Shown: positions 14,701 to 25,318, counted from the stretch's first letter. The stretch: DNA of 40,073 nucleotides from CAYVZZ01 sp964456185 (GCA_964456185.1 CAYVZZ010000008.1:1-40073); one strand, 5' to 3'. Translations and numbers: made by a program. The notes: generated from the letters alone by a model not told the origin.

Positions 14701-15821
14701 CACACCACCTCGGAAGACGGCTGGCTATCGGCCATTATCAGCCGGTTACGCCCCGACTGTTTGGCTTGGTAGAGCGCACGATCGACACGTGCGATCCATT
14801 CCACGTGGCTGTCTTGCTGATGGCAGGCACCCAACCCGGCAGACATAGTAATTTCCACGTCAGGCTGGTCGGGAAATCGGCAAGCTTGCCATTGCTTACG
14901 CAATTCATCCAAACGGGTGCGTGCTTGATCGCGGGTTTCATTAACTAGAATTAATAAAAATTCTTCGCCACCAATGCGCGCGGCGAAATCTTGGCCGGTA
15001 AAGTTGTTCTGCAATAATTCAGCAAACTGGCTAAGCACCTGATCACCAAAGGCATGGCCGTAGGTATCGTTGATTTGCTTGAAATGGTCCAAATCGAGAT
15101 AGGCTAAATAAAGCGGAATATTGTTGCGTTCTGCAAGACCAAGCAGTTTGCCGATGCGTTCCATGGCATAACGCCGATTGTAAAGCCCGGTGAGTTCGTC
15201 GTGGGTTGCCATGGTGCGCACTCGCTCCATCAAGTGGGTTAGTGCGTTATTCTTGGCCACCACGGCATGGCGCAATGTGGTGATATCCACCGCCAACACC
15301 AGCGCACCGACTGTGACCAAAGTGAACGCCGCCCATTGCGACAGCTCAGCGGTGAGCTCTACCAAACTCGGATAGAGGGTATGCACCACAACAATGCTAA
15401 CCAAATACCCTAGGGAGGCAATAATACCAAGCGTAATCAACATGTTGCGGCTTGCATGGAACACACCGGCCTGCACGATGGCAAAGAAAAACACCATAAT
15501 GCACAGCCGAATTTGATCCACAAAGAAGGCCGACACTAAAACCACCAGCGTCGACCAGCCCAGCACCAACAAGGTGATTGTGTCCTGTTTAAATCGCCAA
15601 AGCAGGCCGGTCGCACCCGCCGCGAGGAGTAAAATATTACCGCCCCACACGACCGAAAATAGCTGGTAAAAATCCGCGTCATTGCCGCGAAAAAAATCCA
15701 GCTGCAAGGCCAGCCAGCATGCCAGGGTATGCACCAAGCCGCCCGCCAAGATGGTAAAAAACAACCACCCCATATTTGTCATGGGACGTATTGCCGACAC
15801 AGCCTCTTGCCGCCGAGCCAT
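14700..15821 (-). CDS. Membrane diguanylate cyclase lacking the I-site Arg
   Basis: This 373-residue protein has the same plan as its downstream neighbour: about six membrane segments, a helical linker, then a GGDEF domain with GGEEF at 284-288. The I-site position reads TGQD instead of RxxD, so the canonical product-inhibition arginine is missing. YLDLDHFKQINDTYGHAFGD and LYQAKQSGRN are shared blocks. I chose ATG 15821, with GAGG about 12 bases upstream; a TTG start at 15839 would add six residues and has no better ribosome site. It is the first gene of a two-gene unit, probably from tandem duplication. The sensed signal is unknown. Confidence 0.87.
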   Translation of the reverse strand: MARRQEAVSAIRPMTNMGWLFFTILAGGLVHTLACWLALQLDFFRGNDADFYQLFSVVWGGNILLLAAGATGLLWRFKQDTITLLVLGWSTLVVLVSAFFVDQIRLCIMVFFFAIVQAGVFHASRNMLITLGIIASLGYLVSIVVVHTLYPSLVELTAELSQWAAFTLVTVGALVLAVDITTLRHAVVAKNNALTHLMERVRTMATHDELTGLYNRRYAMERIGKLLGLAERNNIPLYLAYLDLDHFKQINDTYGHAFGDQVLSQFAELLQNNFTGQDFAARIGGEEFLLILVNETRDQARTRLDELRKQWQACRFPDQPDVEITMSAGLGACHQQDSHVEWIARVDRALYQAKQSGRNRLIMADSQPSSEVV

Positions 15822-15894
15822 GTTAGTAGAATGCCTCAATTGGAAGTGCCATAACCAACCTGTCCCTGTCTCGTCGTGTTAATGCGAACAAACT

Positions 15895-15951
15895 ACTATT
15901 TAAGCAGTAAAATTTTCTTATTAAGATAACGCTATAGTACCATTAAATAGT
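15895..15951. promoter_or_regulatory. AT-rich inverted repeat upstream of the cyclase pair
   Basis: ACTATTTAA (15895-15903) and TTAAATAGT (15943-15951) are perfect inverted arms separated by 39 bases, with a further near-palindrome TCTTATTAAGA in the centre (about 15916-15926). This is the only AT-rich patch in the 178-base region between the yhfA stop and the first cyclase start. It is probably where the cyclase operon promoter and its regulator act. No exact promoter hexamers were assigned. Confidence 0.35.
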
Positions 15952-15999
15952 GCGCAAGCGCCAAAACGGCATACCCCAATGTCACGCTATCGCTTCTAA

Positions 16000-16419
16000 T
16001 TAAGAAATCATCTCGTAATCATGTGTAATCGCGACGCCACCTTTTACGAGCATCGTAGCGGCTGAACAATATTTATCCACCGACAAGGCGATCGCCTTTT
16101 TCACCAAGGGTTCTTTAAGCGCCTTTCCGGTTACCACAAAGTGCAAATGGATTGCCGTAAATACGGCCGGCACCTCATCTTCGGCGCGCTCGGCGGTTAG
16201 CTCACAGCGGCAATCGGTGACGTCTTGACGGGACTTCTTCAGAATATGAATCACATCGAATGATGAGCAACCGCCAACGCCCATTAACATCATTTCCATT
16301 GGCCGTGGTCCGCGATTTTCACCACCATGATCAGGCGATCCGTCCACTAGCAATTTATGCCCAGAGCCAGACTCAATTTCAAAACACACTTTTTCCTGCC
16401 AGCGCACCGTTGCTTTCAT
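16000..16419 (-). CDS. yhfA: OsmC/YhfA family protein
   Basis: This 139-residue OsmC-fold protein has the two conserved cysteines expected of the family, Cys51 (VGGCSSFDV) and Cys118 (DKYCSAATML). OsmC and Ohr members use such a pair to reduce organic hydroperoxides. YhfA itself is less studied, so peroxidase activity is inferred. ATG 16419 has GAGGAACC upstream. It is divergent from the crp-like gene, the same arrangement as yhfA/crp in E. coli, which supports the family name. Confidence 0.88.
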   Translation of the reverse strand: MKATVRWQEKVCFEIESGSGHKLLVDGSPDHGGENRGPRPMEMMLMGVGGCSSFDVIHILKKSRQDVTDCRCELTAERAEDEVPAVFTAIHLHFVVTGKALKEPLVKKAIALSVDKYCSAATMLVKGGVAITHDYEMIS

Positions 16420-16566
16420 TTATGGTTCCTCAGGTAGATAATTGCAGGCAGATTAGCACACTGCCGCCTTAGCAGGGAACCAGATCACACGGATGAACTT
16501 TGTGACTTGGCAAGACTCGGATAAACAGGCAAGATTCACATTCAACCTAAAGCAGCTAGAGATCAC

Positions 16567-17214
16567 ATGCCCGCCAACGTTAATAAAATTATCACCAATT
16601 TGGACAACTTCCTTAGCCACTGTCACCGACGCAAGTACCCGCCCAAGAGCACCATCATCTACGCGGGTGACGAGTCGGATGCGCTTTACTATGTGTTGCG
16701 CGGCTCAGTGACTGTGGTCATCGAAGATGATGACGGACGCGAGCTCATTGTGGCCTATCTCAATGAAGGCGATTTCTTTGGCGAGATGGGATTATTCGAA
16801 AACGTGCCCAATCGCTCAGCTTGGGTTAAAGCCAAAACGGAATGCGAAGTAGCAGAGATCAGCTACGCCAAATTCCGCCAGCTAGCGAAAGAAGACGCCG
16901 ACATCATGTTTACCGTATCGGCTCAAATCGCCGGCCGTTTGCGTGCCACCACGCGCAAAGTGGGCGACCTGGCTTTCTTGGATGTCACCGGTCGTGTGGC
17001 ACGCACCCTGCTGGATCTGTGTAAGCAGCCCGATGCCCTAACCCACCCCAACGGCATGCAAATCAAAATTACCCGCCAAGAGATCGGCCGCATTGTGGGC
17101 TGCTCGCGCGAAATGGTGGGTCGTGTGCTGAAAAACCTCGACGAACAGGGCTTGGTTTCTGTTAAAGGCAAGACCATGGTGGTCTTTGGTGCCTCTCCCG
17201 CCGAACATAATTAA
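16567..17214 (+). CDS. crp: cAMP receptor protein, CRP/Vfr
   Basis: This 215-residue dimeric transcription regulator has an N-terminal cyclic-nucleotide domain with the phosphate-binding cassette FFGEMGLFENVPNRSAWVKA (Glu73, Arg83, Ser84) and the adenine contacts Thr128/Thr129 in RATTRKVGDL. These are the residues of cAMP-responding members. The C-terminal winged helix has its recognition region at about 169-190 (ITRQEIGRIVGCSREMVGRV). The protein resembles Pseudomonas Vfr as well as E. coli CRP. Vfr controls type IV pili and virulence-type functions, which is relevant because pil genes lie in the same window. The ribosome site is weak. Divergent yhfA supports orthology. Confidence 0.93.
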   Translation: MPANVNKIITNLDNFLSHCHRRKYPPKSTIIYAGDESDALYYVLRGSVTVVIEDDDGRELIVAYLNEGDFFGEMGLFENVPNRSAWVKAKTECEVAEISYAKFRQLAKEDADIMFTVSAQIAGRLRATTRKVGDLAFLDVTGRVARTLLDLCKQPDALTHPNGMQIKITRQEIGRIVGCSREMVGRVLKNLDEQGLVSVKGKTMVVFGASPAEHN

Positions 17215-17232
17215 CGGTTCATCGCCAACCGT
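17214..17232 (+). terminator. Weak hairpin at the end of crp
   Basis: ACGGTT (17214-17219) pairs with AACCGT (17227-17232) across a seven-base loop, beginning at the last base of the crp stop codon. There is no T-run, so it is only a possible terminator separating crp from the liu operon promoter. Confidence 0.3.
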
Positions 17233-17265
17233 GTCATGTCAATATAAGTGCGGCAGGCACAGTTA

Positions 17266-17295
17266 CCTTTACGTAAACGTAAAGGTTGCTATACT
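17266..17295 (+). promoter_or_regulatory. LiuR-type MerR operator and liu operon promoter
   Basis: CCTTTACGT (17266-17274) and ACGTAAAGG (17277-17285) are perfect 9-base arms around AA. This matches the TTTACGTAAACGTAAA-type site known for LiuR in gammaproteobacteria. A -10-like TATACT follows at 17290-17295, and a -35-like TTACCT (17263-17268) overlaps the left arm with an overlong spacer. This is the MerR-family arrangement, in which the activator untwists the DNA. The first gene starts at 17302, giving a very short leader. Autoregulation and operon induction are inferred. Confidence 0.85.
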
Positions 17296-17301
17296 GCCTG
17301 C

Positions 17302-17688
17302 ATGACAACTTTTACTGACACCACCTACACCATCGGCGAGCTGGCACGCGAATTTGGCATTACCAACCGCAGCATTCGCCATTACGAAGACAAAGGCTTG
17401 CTGCATCCGGCACGCCGCGGGCAACAACGCATCTATTCGCCAGCCGATCGCGTGGCACTGAAACTGGTGCTGCGCGGTAAGCGGCTGGGTTTTTCTTTGG
17501 ATGAATCGGCGCAACTGATTCAACTCTACCAACCGGAAAACAACCGCGGGCAGCTGGAAGCCCTGTTGCAGAAAATTGCCCAGCGTCGGCAAATGCTGCA
17601 ACAACAACTCGACGACATTCATCAAATACAACAAGAGCTCGACAAGGCCGAAGCCAATTGTTTAGCCGCACTGGAGAAAAAAGACTAA
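17302..17688 (+). CDS. liuR: MerR-family regulator of leucine/isovalerate catabolism
   Basis: This 128-residue protein starts at ATG 17302, because YTIGELAREFGITNRSIRHY is the standard MerR N-terminal winged helix. A longer reading from 17248 would run through the operator. A dimerising coiled coil rich in Gln occupies about 85-115 (QRRQMLQQQLDDIHQIQQEL). It has no metal-binding cysteine pair, so it fits the LiuR/small-ligand branch, not the metal sensors. The operator lies directly in front, and the liuA ATG overlaps its TAA (TAATG), so regulator and pathway genes are coupled. The effector is probably a branched acyl-CoA, by family knowledge. Confidence 0.9.
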   Translation: MTTFTDTTYTIGELAREFGITNRSIRHYEDKGLLHPARRGQQRIYSPADRVALKLVLRGKRLGFSLDESAQLIQLYQPENNRGQLEALLQKIAQRRQMLQQQLDDIHQIQQELDKAEANCLAALEKKD

Positions 17689-18848
17689 TGCCAACCAGCA
17701 GCGATATGTTACTCGACGACACCCTTTTAGCCCTGCGCGACTCGGTACGCCAATTTGTCGCCAAGGAAATCACCCCGATTGCCGACGAAGTCGATAAGAG
17801 CAACGAATTCCCCCTGCCCTTATGGAAGAAAATGGGCGATATGGGGCTGCTTGGCATGACCGTGCCGGAACAATACGGCGGTGTGGATTTGGGGTATCTG
17901 GCGCACACCATCGTGATGGAAGAGATTTCCCGTGGCTCGGCCTCTATCGGCCTGTCTTACGGCGCGCATTCCAACCTTTGCGTCAACCAGATTCGTCTTA
18001 ACGGCACCGATGAGCAAAAGCAAAAATACCTGCCCAAGCTGGTGTCGGGCGAGCACATTGGTTCGCTGGCCATGAGTGAGCCAGGTGCCGGTTCCGATGT
18101 GGTCAGCATGAAACTGCGTGCCGAGAAACAAGGCGGTGACTATGTGCTTAACGGCAACAAAATGTGGATTACCAACGGGCCGGATGCCAACACCTATGTG
18201 ATTTACGCCAAGACCGACCCGGCAGCCGGCTCTCGCGGCATTACCGCCTTTATTGTCGAGCGTGATTTCCCCGGTTTTAGCCGTGCCCAAAAGCTCGATA
18301 AATTGGGTATGCGTGGCTCCAACACCTGCGAGCTGGTATTTGACAACTGCCATGTGCCAGCAGAAAACGTGCTGGGCGAAGTCGGTGGTGGCGTGGCCGT
18401 GCTGATGAGCGGGCTGGATTACGAGCGCACCATTTTGTCTGCCGGCCCCGTTGGCCTGATGCAGGCCTGTCTGGATGTAGTTATGCCCTATGTCCACGAG
18501 CGCGAACAATTTGGTCGCCCCATCGGGAAATTCGAGCTGGTGCAAGGCAAGGTTGCCGACATGTATGTGCGCCTGAATTCCTCGCGCAACTGGCTCTACA
18601 ACCTAGCCGCCGCTTGCGACAAAGGACGCATTACGCGCACCGATTCCGCCGCGATTATTCTCTATGCCGCCGAGGCCGCCACCCAAAGTGCGTTGGATGC
18701 CATTCAGCTCTTGGGCGGCAATGGTTACATCAACGATTTCCCCACCGGTCGTTTCCTGCGTGATGCCAAGCTCTATGAAATCGGTGCCGGCACCTCGGAA
18801 ATTCGCCGCATGCTGATTGGTCGCGAATTGTTTGCCGAAACGGCTTAA
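17688..18848 (+). CDS. liuA: Isovaleryl-CoA dehydrogenase
   Basis: This 386-residue FAD enzyme converts isovaleryl-CoA to 3-methylcrotonyl-CoA in leucine breakdown. The catalytic Glu is in the helix-G position characteristic of this subfamily, Glu246 in GLDYERTILSAG. The C-terminal motif reads GAGTSEIRRMLIGREL, without Glu at the medium-chain position. FAD blocks AMSEPGAGSDV and WITNGPDA are present. ATG 17688 overlaps the liuR stop, with GGAG about 11 bases upstream. Specificity is well supported by the following methylcrotonyl-CoA carboxylase genes. Confidence 0.95.
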   Translation: MPTSSDMLLDDTLLALRDSVRQFVAKEITPIADEVDKSNEFPLPLWKKMGDMGLLGMTVPEQYGGVDLGYLAHTIVMEEISRGSASIGLSYGAHSNLCVNQIRLNGTDEQKQKYLPKLVSGEHIGSLAMSEPGAGSDVVSMKLRAEKQGGDYVLNGNKMWITNGPDANTYVIYAKTDPAAGSRGITAFIVERDFPGFSRAQKLDKLGMRGSNTCELVFDNCHVPAENVLGEVGGGVAVLMSGLDYERTILSAGPVGLMQACLDVVMPYVHEREQFGRPIGKFELVQGKVADMYVRLNSSRNWLYNLAAACDKGRITRTDSAAIILYAAEAATQSALDAIQLLGGNGYINDFPTGRFLRDAKLYEIGAGTSEIRRMLIGRELFAETA

Positions 18849-18900
18849 CCGCCAAAAAATCAAACGAGTCTGACCCCATTGAAAAAGGGAAGGAGTGGTG

Positions 18901-20502
<1,602 letters not shown>

Positions 20503-20510
20503 GGGCTGTT

Positions 20511-21305
20511 ATGTCGTCTTTGTTACAAGAAACCGTCAACCCGGCGCAGGTGCGCTTGACACTTAACCGCCCGGAAAAACGCAACGCCTTTGATGCCGCC
20601 CTGATTGATGAGCTGCTACAAGCGTTTCAGGCGCTTGCCGACCAGCCGCAAGTGCGTGTTATCGAGTTGGCCGCCAAGGGAAAACATTTCTCCGCCGGTG
20701 CCGACCTCAACTGGATGCGCGCCCAGGGTCAACAAAGCGAAGCCGAAAACTACGCCGGCGCACAACAACTGGCGCGCCTGCTGCAGCAAATCGACCGGCA
20801 ACCGCAAGTGGTCATCGCCCGCGTGCAAGGGGCCGCTTTCGGTGGCGCTTTGGGTTTGATTGCCGCCTCGCACATTGCCGTGGCCGCCGAGGACGCCCGC
20901 TTTTGCTTGTCCGAAGTGCGCTTGGGGCTGTTGCCTGCCGTAATTGGCCCCTATGTGGTGCGTGCCTTGGGTGCGCGCCAAGCGCGCCGCTACATGAGCA
21001 CCGCCGAACTCATTGATGCGCCCACCGCACTACGGCTGAACCTGGTGCACGAAGTGGTGGCTGGCGACCAGCTAGACAGCGTTTGCGCTACTATCGCCGA
21101 CAAGCTACTGCAAGGCGCACCCAGCGCCCAGCAACAAGTGCCGGCACTGATTGCCACCTGCAACCAGCCGGTTATTGATGAACCCATGATTGATTCCACC
21201 TGCCAACTCATTGCCCGTTTGCGCACGGCAGATGAAGGTCAGGAAGGCATGGGCGCTTTCCTGGAAAAACGCCCCGCCCACTGGAGGAAACCCCATGACC
21301 ATTAA
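20511..21305 (+). CDS. liuC: Methylglutaconyl-CoA hydratase (crotonase family)
   Basis: This 264-residue crotonase-fold protein is expected to hydrate 3-methylglutaconyl-CoA to HMG-CoA. The oxyanion-hole segments are GKHFSAGADLNWM and QGAAFGGALGL, and the conserved Glu of the second catalytic position lies in FCLSEVRLGLLPAVI. The position of the first catalytic Glu in ordinary enoyl-CoA hydratases is Gly, as I recall for bacterial LiuC relatives. I chose ATG 20511 because GAGGG sits just before it; an ATG at 20499 overlapping the liuB stop lacks a ribosome site. The stop codon lies 11 bases inside liuD. The substrate is assigned mainly from operon context. Confidence 0.9.
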   Translation: MSSLLQETVNPAQVRLTLNRPEKRNAFDAALIDELLQAFQALADQPQVRVIELAAKGKHFSAGADLNWMRAQGQQSEAENYAGAQQLARLLQQIDRQPQVVIARVQGAAFGGALGLIAASHIAVAAEDARFCLSEVRLGLLPAVIGPYVVRALGARQARRYMSTAELIDAPTALRLNLVHEVVAGDQLDSVCATIADKLLQGAPSAQQQVPALIATCNQPVIDEPMIDSTCQLIARLRTADEGQEGMGAFLEKRPAHWRKPHDH

Positions 21306-23244
21306 ACGCCTCCTGATTGCCAACCGTGGCGAAATTGCCCGTCGCATCCAGCGCAGCGCACGCCAGCTTGGCATCCACACCATTGCCGTCTACAGCGCGG
21401 CCGACCACGACATGCCCAATGTGCGCGAGGCCGACACGGCCATTTTTCTGGGCGATGGCACCGCAGCCGATACCTATTTGGACATCGACAAAATTATTGC
21501 TGCCGCCAAGGAAGCCCAAGCCGATGCCATTCATCCCGGCTACGGTTTTCTGTCAGAAAACACCCAATTCGCCGCCGCCTGCGAAAAAGCCAACATTATT
21601 TTCGTGGGTCCGCCCGCCAACGCCATCAAACTGATGGGCGACAAAGCCGCCGCCCGCTTGCACATGCAGCAAAGTGGCGTGCCCGTGCTGCCCGGTTTTG
21701 ACGACAAGGTCGATGCCGCCCGCTTGCAGCAGGAAGCCGACAAAATGGGCTATCCGGTGCTCATCAAGCCGGTCGCCGGTGGCGGTGGCAAGGGCATGCA
21801 TGCAGTAGAAAGCAGTGCCGATTTCGCCGCGATTTTGGAGCGCGCCCAACGCGAAGCCCGCAACGCCTTTGGTGACGACCAGGTGCTCCTGGAACGCTAC
21901 CTACCGCGTGCGCGTCACGTGGAAGTGCAGGTATTTGCCGACACCCAGGGCCACTGTGTGTATCTGTTTGAACGCGACTGTTCCATCCAGCGCCGCCACC
22001 AGAAAATCATCGAAGAAGCCCCCGCACCCGACATCAGCGCCGAGTTGCGTCAACGCATGGGTGAAGCCGCTTGTGCAGCCGCCCTGTCGGTTAATTATGT
22101 TGGCGCAGGCACCGTGGAGTTCCTGCTGGCACCTGACGGTCAGTTTTACTTCATGGAAATGAACACCCGGTTACAGGTAGAGCACCCGGTTACCGAGATG
22201 GTCACCGGCGAAGACTTGGTGGCCTGGCAACTGGCCGTGGCCGCCGGTCAACCACTTCCCAAACAGCAGGATGAGCTGAGCATTCAAGGGCACGCCATGG
22301 AGGTGCGCCTCTATGCCGAGGACCCTTGGCAAAACTTCCTGCCCTCATCGGGTCAAATCCGTCATCTGCAATGGCCAGAAGGCATTCGTATTGATGCAGG
22401 CGTGGAAGCCGGTAACACCATCACCAGCCTCTACGACCCCATGATTGCCAAGCTCATCAGCTATGGCGACAACCGCGAGGACGCCCGCCAACAGCTGGCA
22501 ACTGCTCTGGAAATGCTGCAACTCACCGGTCTCAAGCACAACACCGGCTTCTTGCATCGCCTATTGAACTACCCCGAGTTTGTGCAAGCGCAGCAATACA
22601 CTCGCTTGATTGATGACCATCCCGAGATACTGGAAGCCCATTTTCCAGCCGCCGGGTTGCGCGCGCTGGCCGGTTTGCTGGCCTATCGTGCTGGCACATC
22701 ATCCGCTCCCCATCGCGACCCTTGGCAGAGTTTGAGCAGTTGGCGTCCGCTGGGCGAACAGCATTACCAGAAAACCCTTACGCTGGATGGCGTGGCGTTT
22801 GTGGTCATCGTCGGTAACGATCAAGCCAGCGTGAATGACGACACGCGACCGCTGCGCATACAGTCGCTAGATAACCGACGCCTGCGAATCACCTGGGGCG
22901 ACGAAGCACTGACCTTCGGCTTCCATCTGGACACCGCCAGTGACGAAGTGACGCTCTTTGTTGATGGCCAAGACCATGCCGTTAGTCTGCTGCCGCCCAG
23001 CCAAGATGCTGCGGCACAAAACCAAGGCTTCAACGCCCCCATGAGTGGCACCCTGCTATTGCACCATGTAAAAGCCGGTGCCAAGGTGGCCGAAGGCGAT
23101 GCCGTGGTGACACTGGAAGCCATGAAAATGGAGCATACCCTGCACGCCAGCCAAGCCGGCACCGTGACGGCATTGTTGGCCAACCTCGGCGACCATGTGG
23201 AAGCCGGCATGCAGTTGGTCGAATTTGAAGCGGATGACGAGTAA
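21295..23244 (+). CDS. liuD: Methylcrotonyl-CoA carboxylase, biotin-carrying (alpha) subunit
   Basis: This 649-residue protein combines a biotin carboxylase domain (1 to about 450) with a C-terminal biotinyl domain. The start is ATG 21295, after GGAGG, beginning with the canonical RLLIANRGEIARR. The ATP-grasp glycine loop PVAGGGGKGMH and the active-site block EMNTRLQVEHPVTEMVTG are intact. Biotin attaches to Lys611 in EAMKMEHT. It uses ATP and bicarbonate to charge biotin, and the carboxyl group is passed to the substrate by LiuB. It overlaps liuC by 11 bases. The pairing with a 533-residue MCC beta subunit in a LiuR operon separates it from propionyl- or geranyl-CoA carboxylases. Confidence 0.95.
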   Translation: MTIKRLLIANRGEIARRIQRSARQLGIHTIAVYSAADHDMPNVREADTAIFLGDGTAADTYLDIDKIIAAAKEAQADAIHPGYGFLSENTQFAAACEKANIIFVGPPANAIKLMGDKAAARLHMQQSGVPVLPGFDDKVDAARLQQEADKMGYPVLIKPVAGGGGKGMHAVESSADFAAILERAQREARNAFGDDQVLLERYLPRARHVEVQVFADTQGHCVYLFERDCSIQRRHQKIIEEAPAPDISAELRQRMGEAACAAALSVNYVGAGTVEFLLAPDGQFYFMEMNTRLQVEHPVTEMVTGEDLVAWQLAVAAGQPLPKQQDELSIQGHAMEVRLYAEDPWQNFLPSSGQIRHLQWPEGIRIDAGVEAGNTITSLYDPMIAKLISYGDNREDARQQLATALEMLQLTGLKHNTGFLHRLLNYPEFVQAQQYTRLIDDHPEILEAHFPAAGLRALAGLLAYRAGTSSAPHRDPWQSLSSWRPLGEQHYQKTLTLDGVAFVVIVGNDQASVNDDTRPLRIQSLDNRRLRITWGDEALTFGFHLDTASDEVTLFVDGQDHAVSLLPPSQDAAAQNQGFNAPMSGTLLLHHVKAGAKVAEGDAVVTLEAMKMEHTLHASQAGTVTALLANLGDHVEAGMQLVEFEADDE

Positions 23245-23262
23245 CACACAACGAGGCAAAGC

Positions 23263-25215
23263 ATGACCAAGCAAACCCAAGGCGACCGCACCAGACTCTG
23301 GGCACCCAGCGATAGCGCACGCCGCCAAACGCAGCTCAACGCCTTTTGGTACAAGGCCAAAGCAGGCACCGAGTTGCCCTTGGCAGATTATCATGCACTG
23401 CACGCTTGGTCGGTGGAAGACAAAGCCGGGTTCTGGGAGTTGGTATGGGATTTTTGCCGTATTCACGGCCAGCCGGGCGAGGTGGTCTACCAACCGGCCG
23501 AACGTTTCGAAGACTGCCGATTCTTCCCCGACGCACGCCTCAACTTTGCTAAAAATCTGCTCTGGCGACGCGATGAACACACCGCCTTGGTCGCCATCGA
23601 CGAAGACGGCCACACCCAACGCCTCAGCTACCGGTCCTTGTACCAACAAGCCGGTCAAGTCGCTGCCGGCCTCACCGCTCTTGGCATTAAGCCCGGCGAT
23701 CGCGTAGCCGCTTATCTGCCCAATGGCCGTGAAGCCATTGTCGCCGCCCTAGGTTGTGCCTGGGTGGGTGCCATCTGGTCCTCCTGCTCGCCAGATTTCG
23801 GAGTCAGCGGCGCTTTGGACCGCTTCGGTCAAATCGAACCACGGGTGTTGATTGCTGCCACGCAAGGGCAATACAACGGCAAAAAACTGGCTCTGGCCGA
23901 GCGCGTCACGCAACTCCAAGACAAACTTCAACCGGAATTGACACTAACGGTAGGTGGCGAGCCAGTCGCCAACAGCGAAGCATTTGACCTTTGGTGTGAG
24001 GCACAAGGCAAAGCGCCTGATTTTGCCCAATTACCCTTCGACCACCCGCTGTATATTTTGTACTCCTCCGGCACCACCGGCCTGCCGAAATGCATTGTGC
24101 ACGGCGCGGGTGGCACCTTGCTGCAACACGCCAAAGAACACCGTCTGCACGGCGATTTGCGCGCCGAGGATGTGCTGTTCTATTACACCACCTGTGGCTG
24201 GATGATGTGGAACTGGCTAGTCTCCGGCCTGCAAACCGGCGCCACGCTGGTGTTGTATGACGGCAACCCGGCTTACCCCGATATGAACCGCCTACTCGAC
24301 CTGATTGACGCCGAAGGCATCACCCATTTCGGCACCAGCGCCAAATTCATTCAAGCCATCGAGAAAGCCGGCCTCAAAACAGCCGACACCCATCAGCTAA
24401 ACAACCTGCGTGCCATTTATTCCACCGGCTCGCCTCTGCTGCACGAAAGCTTCGACTTTGTGTATCAACACATTAAAGCCGATGTGCAGCTCAGCTCCAT
24501 TTCCGGCGGCACCGATATCATCTCTTGTTTCGCCTTGGGTAACCCGCTGTTGCCCGTGTATCGCGGTGAATTGCAATGCGCTGGGCTGGGCATGGACGTG
24601 GCCGTGCTGGATGACAACGGCCAACCACTCACACAAGGCAAAGGCGAGCTGGTGTGTCAATCGCCCTTCCCGTCAAAGCCCATCCACTTCTGGAACGACC
24701 CGCAAGGCGAGCGCTATCACAACGCCTACTTCGCCCGTTTCGACAACCGCTGGGCGCATGGCGACTATGCCGAACTCTGCCCCCACGAGCACTTTAACGG
24801 CCTCATCATCCACGGCCGCAGTGATGCCACCTTAAACCCCGGCGGCGTACGCATCGGCACCGCCGAAATCTACCGCCAAGTGGAAACGTTAGACGCCATC
24901 AAAGAAGCCCTGGTAGTGAGCCAGAAATGGCAGGATGACGTGCGCTTGGTGCTGTTTGTGGTACTACAACCCGGCGTGACGCTGGATGACGACCTGAAAC
25001 ACATCATCCGCACCACCATCCGCCAGGGAGCCACCCCGCGGCATGTGCCAAAAGTGATTTTGGAAGTACCTGAATTGCCGCACACCTTAAGCGGCAAGGT
25101 GGTGGAAATCGCCGTACGCAAGATAATTCATGGCGAGGAAGTAAAGAACAAACATGCACTAGCCAATCCGGACGCGTTGAAGGCCTTCGCGAATCGGCCG
25201 GAATTACAGGAATAA
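23263..25215 (+). CDS. aacS: Acetoacetyl-CoA synthetase
   Basis: This 650-residue adenylate-forming enzyme activates acetoacetate to acetoacetyl-CoA with ATP and CoA. The phosphate loop YSSGTTGLPK is at 267-276, and the C-terminal catalytic lysine is in HTLSGKVVEIAVRK. The N-terminal LWAPSDSARRQTQLNAF and the overall length are typical of acetoacetate-CoA ligases, as opposed to acetyl-CoA synthetases. It follows liuD by 18 bases, so it belongs to the leucine operon and would consume the acetoacetate made by HMG-CoA lyase. The lyase gene itself is not seen here. It is the last gene before the REP pair and assembly gap. Confidence 0.94.
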   Translation: MTKQTQGDRTRLWAPSDSARRQTQLNAFWYKAKAGTELPLADYHALHAWSVEDKAGFWELVWDFCRIHGQPGEVVYQPAERFEDCRFFPDARLNFAKNLLWRRDEHTALVAIDEDGHTQRLSYRSLYQQAGQVAAGLTALGIKPGDRVAAYLPNGREAIVAALGCAWVGAIWSSCSPDFGVSGALDRFGQIEPRVLIAATQGQYNGKKLALAERVTQLQDKLQPELTLTVGGEPVANSEAFDLWCEAQGKAPDFAQLPFDHPLYILYSSGTTGLPKCIVHGAGGTLLQHAKEHRLHGDLRAEDVLFYYTTCGWMMWNWLVSGLQTGATLVLYDGNPAYPDMNRLLDLIDAEGITHFGTSAKFIQAIEKAGLKTADTHQLNNLRAIYSTGSPLLHESFDFVYQHIKADVQLSSISGGTDIISCFALGNPLLPVYRGELQCAGLGMDVAVLDDNGQPLTQGKGELVCQSPFPSKPIHFWNDPQGERYHNAYFARFDNRWAHGDYAELCPHEHFNGLIIHGRSDATLNPGGVRIGTAEIYRQVETLDAIKEALVVSQKWQDDVRLVLFVVLQPGVTLDDDLKHIIRTTIRQGATPRHVPKVILEVPELPHTLSGKVVEIAVRKIIHGEEVKNKHALANPDALKAFANRPELQE

Positions 25216-25221
25216 TTCATG

Positions 25222-25318
25222 TCGCGGACAGGGTCCGCTCCTACAGCATAATCGGGGCCAAAACACCCGCAACCCCCCACCCCAAAAACAACCCCAGTAG
25301 GAGCGGGCCCACTCCGCG
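25222..25318. repeat. Inverted REP pair (REPIN-like), second copy
   Basis: The unit at 25222-25244 (TCGCGGACAGGGTCCG...CTCCTAC) differs by one base from the copy at 451-473. An inverted, more diverged partner (GTAGGAGCGGGC...CCGCG) lies at 25297-25318. Between them is a C-rich 52-base spacer. The left unit begins only seven bases after the aacS stop, so the pair may also serve as its 3'-end structure. The second N gap follows at 25321. Confidence 0.75.

Noticed and set aside
16480..16570. CRP self-regulatory site between yhfA and crp
   Set aside because: Only isolated TCACA and TGTGA half-sites are present, in the wrong orientation for a TGTGA-N6-TCACA site.
17820..18545. Long minus-strand open frame inside liuA
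   Set aside because: It is a His/Gln/Gly-rich antisense shadow of a confidently identified dehydrogenase.
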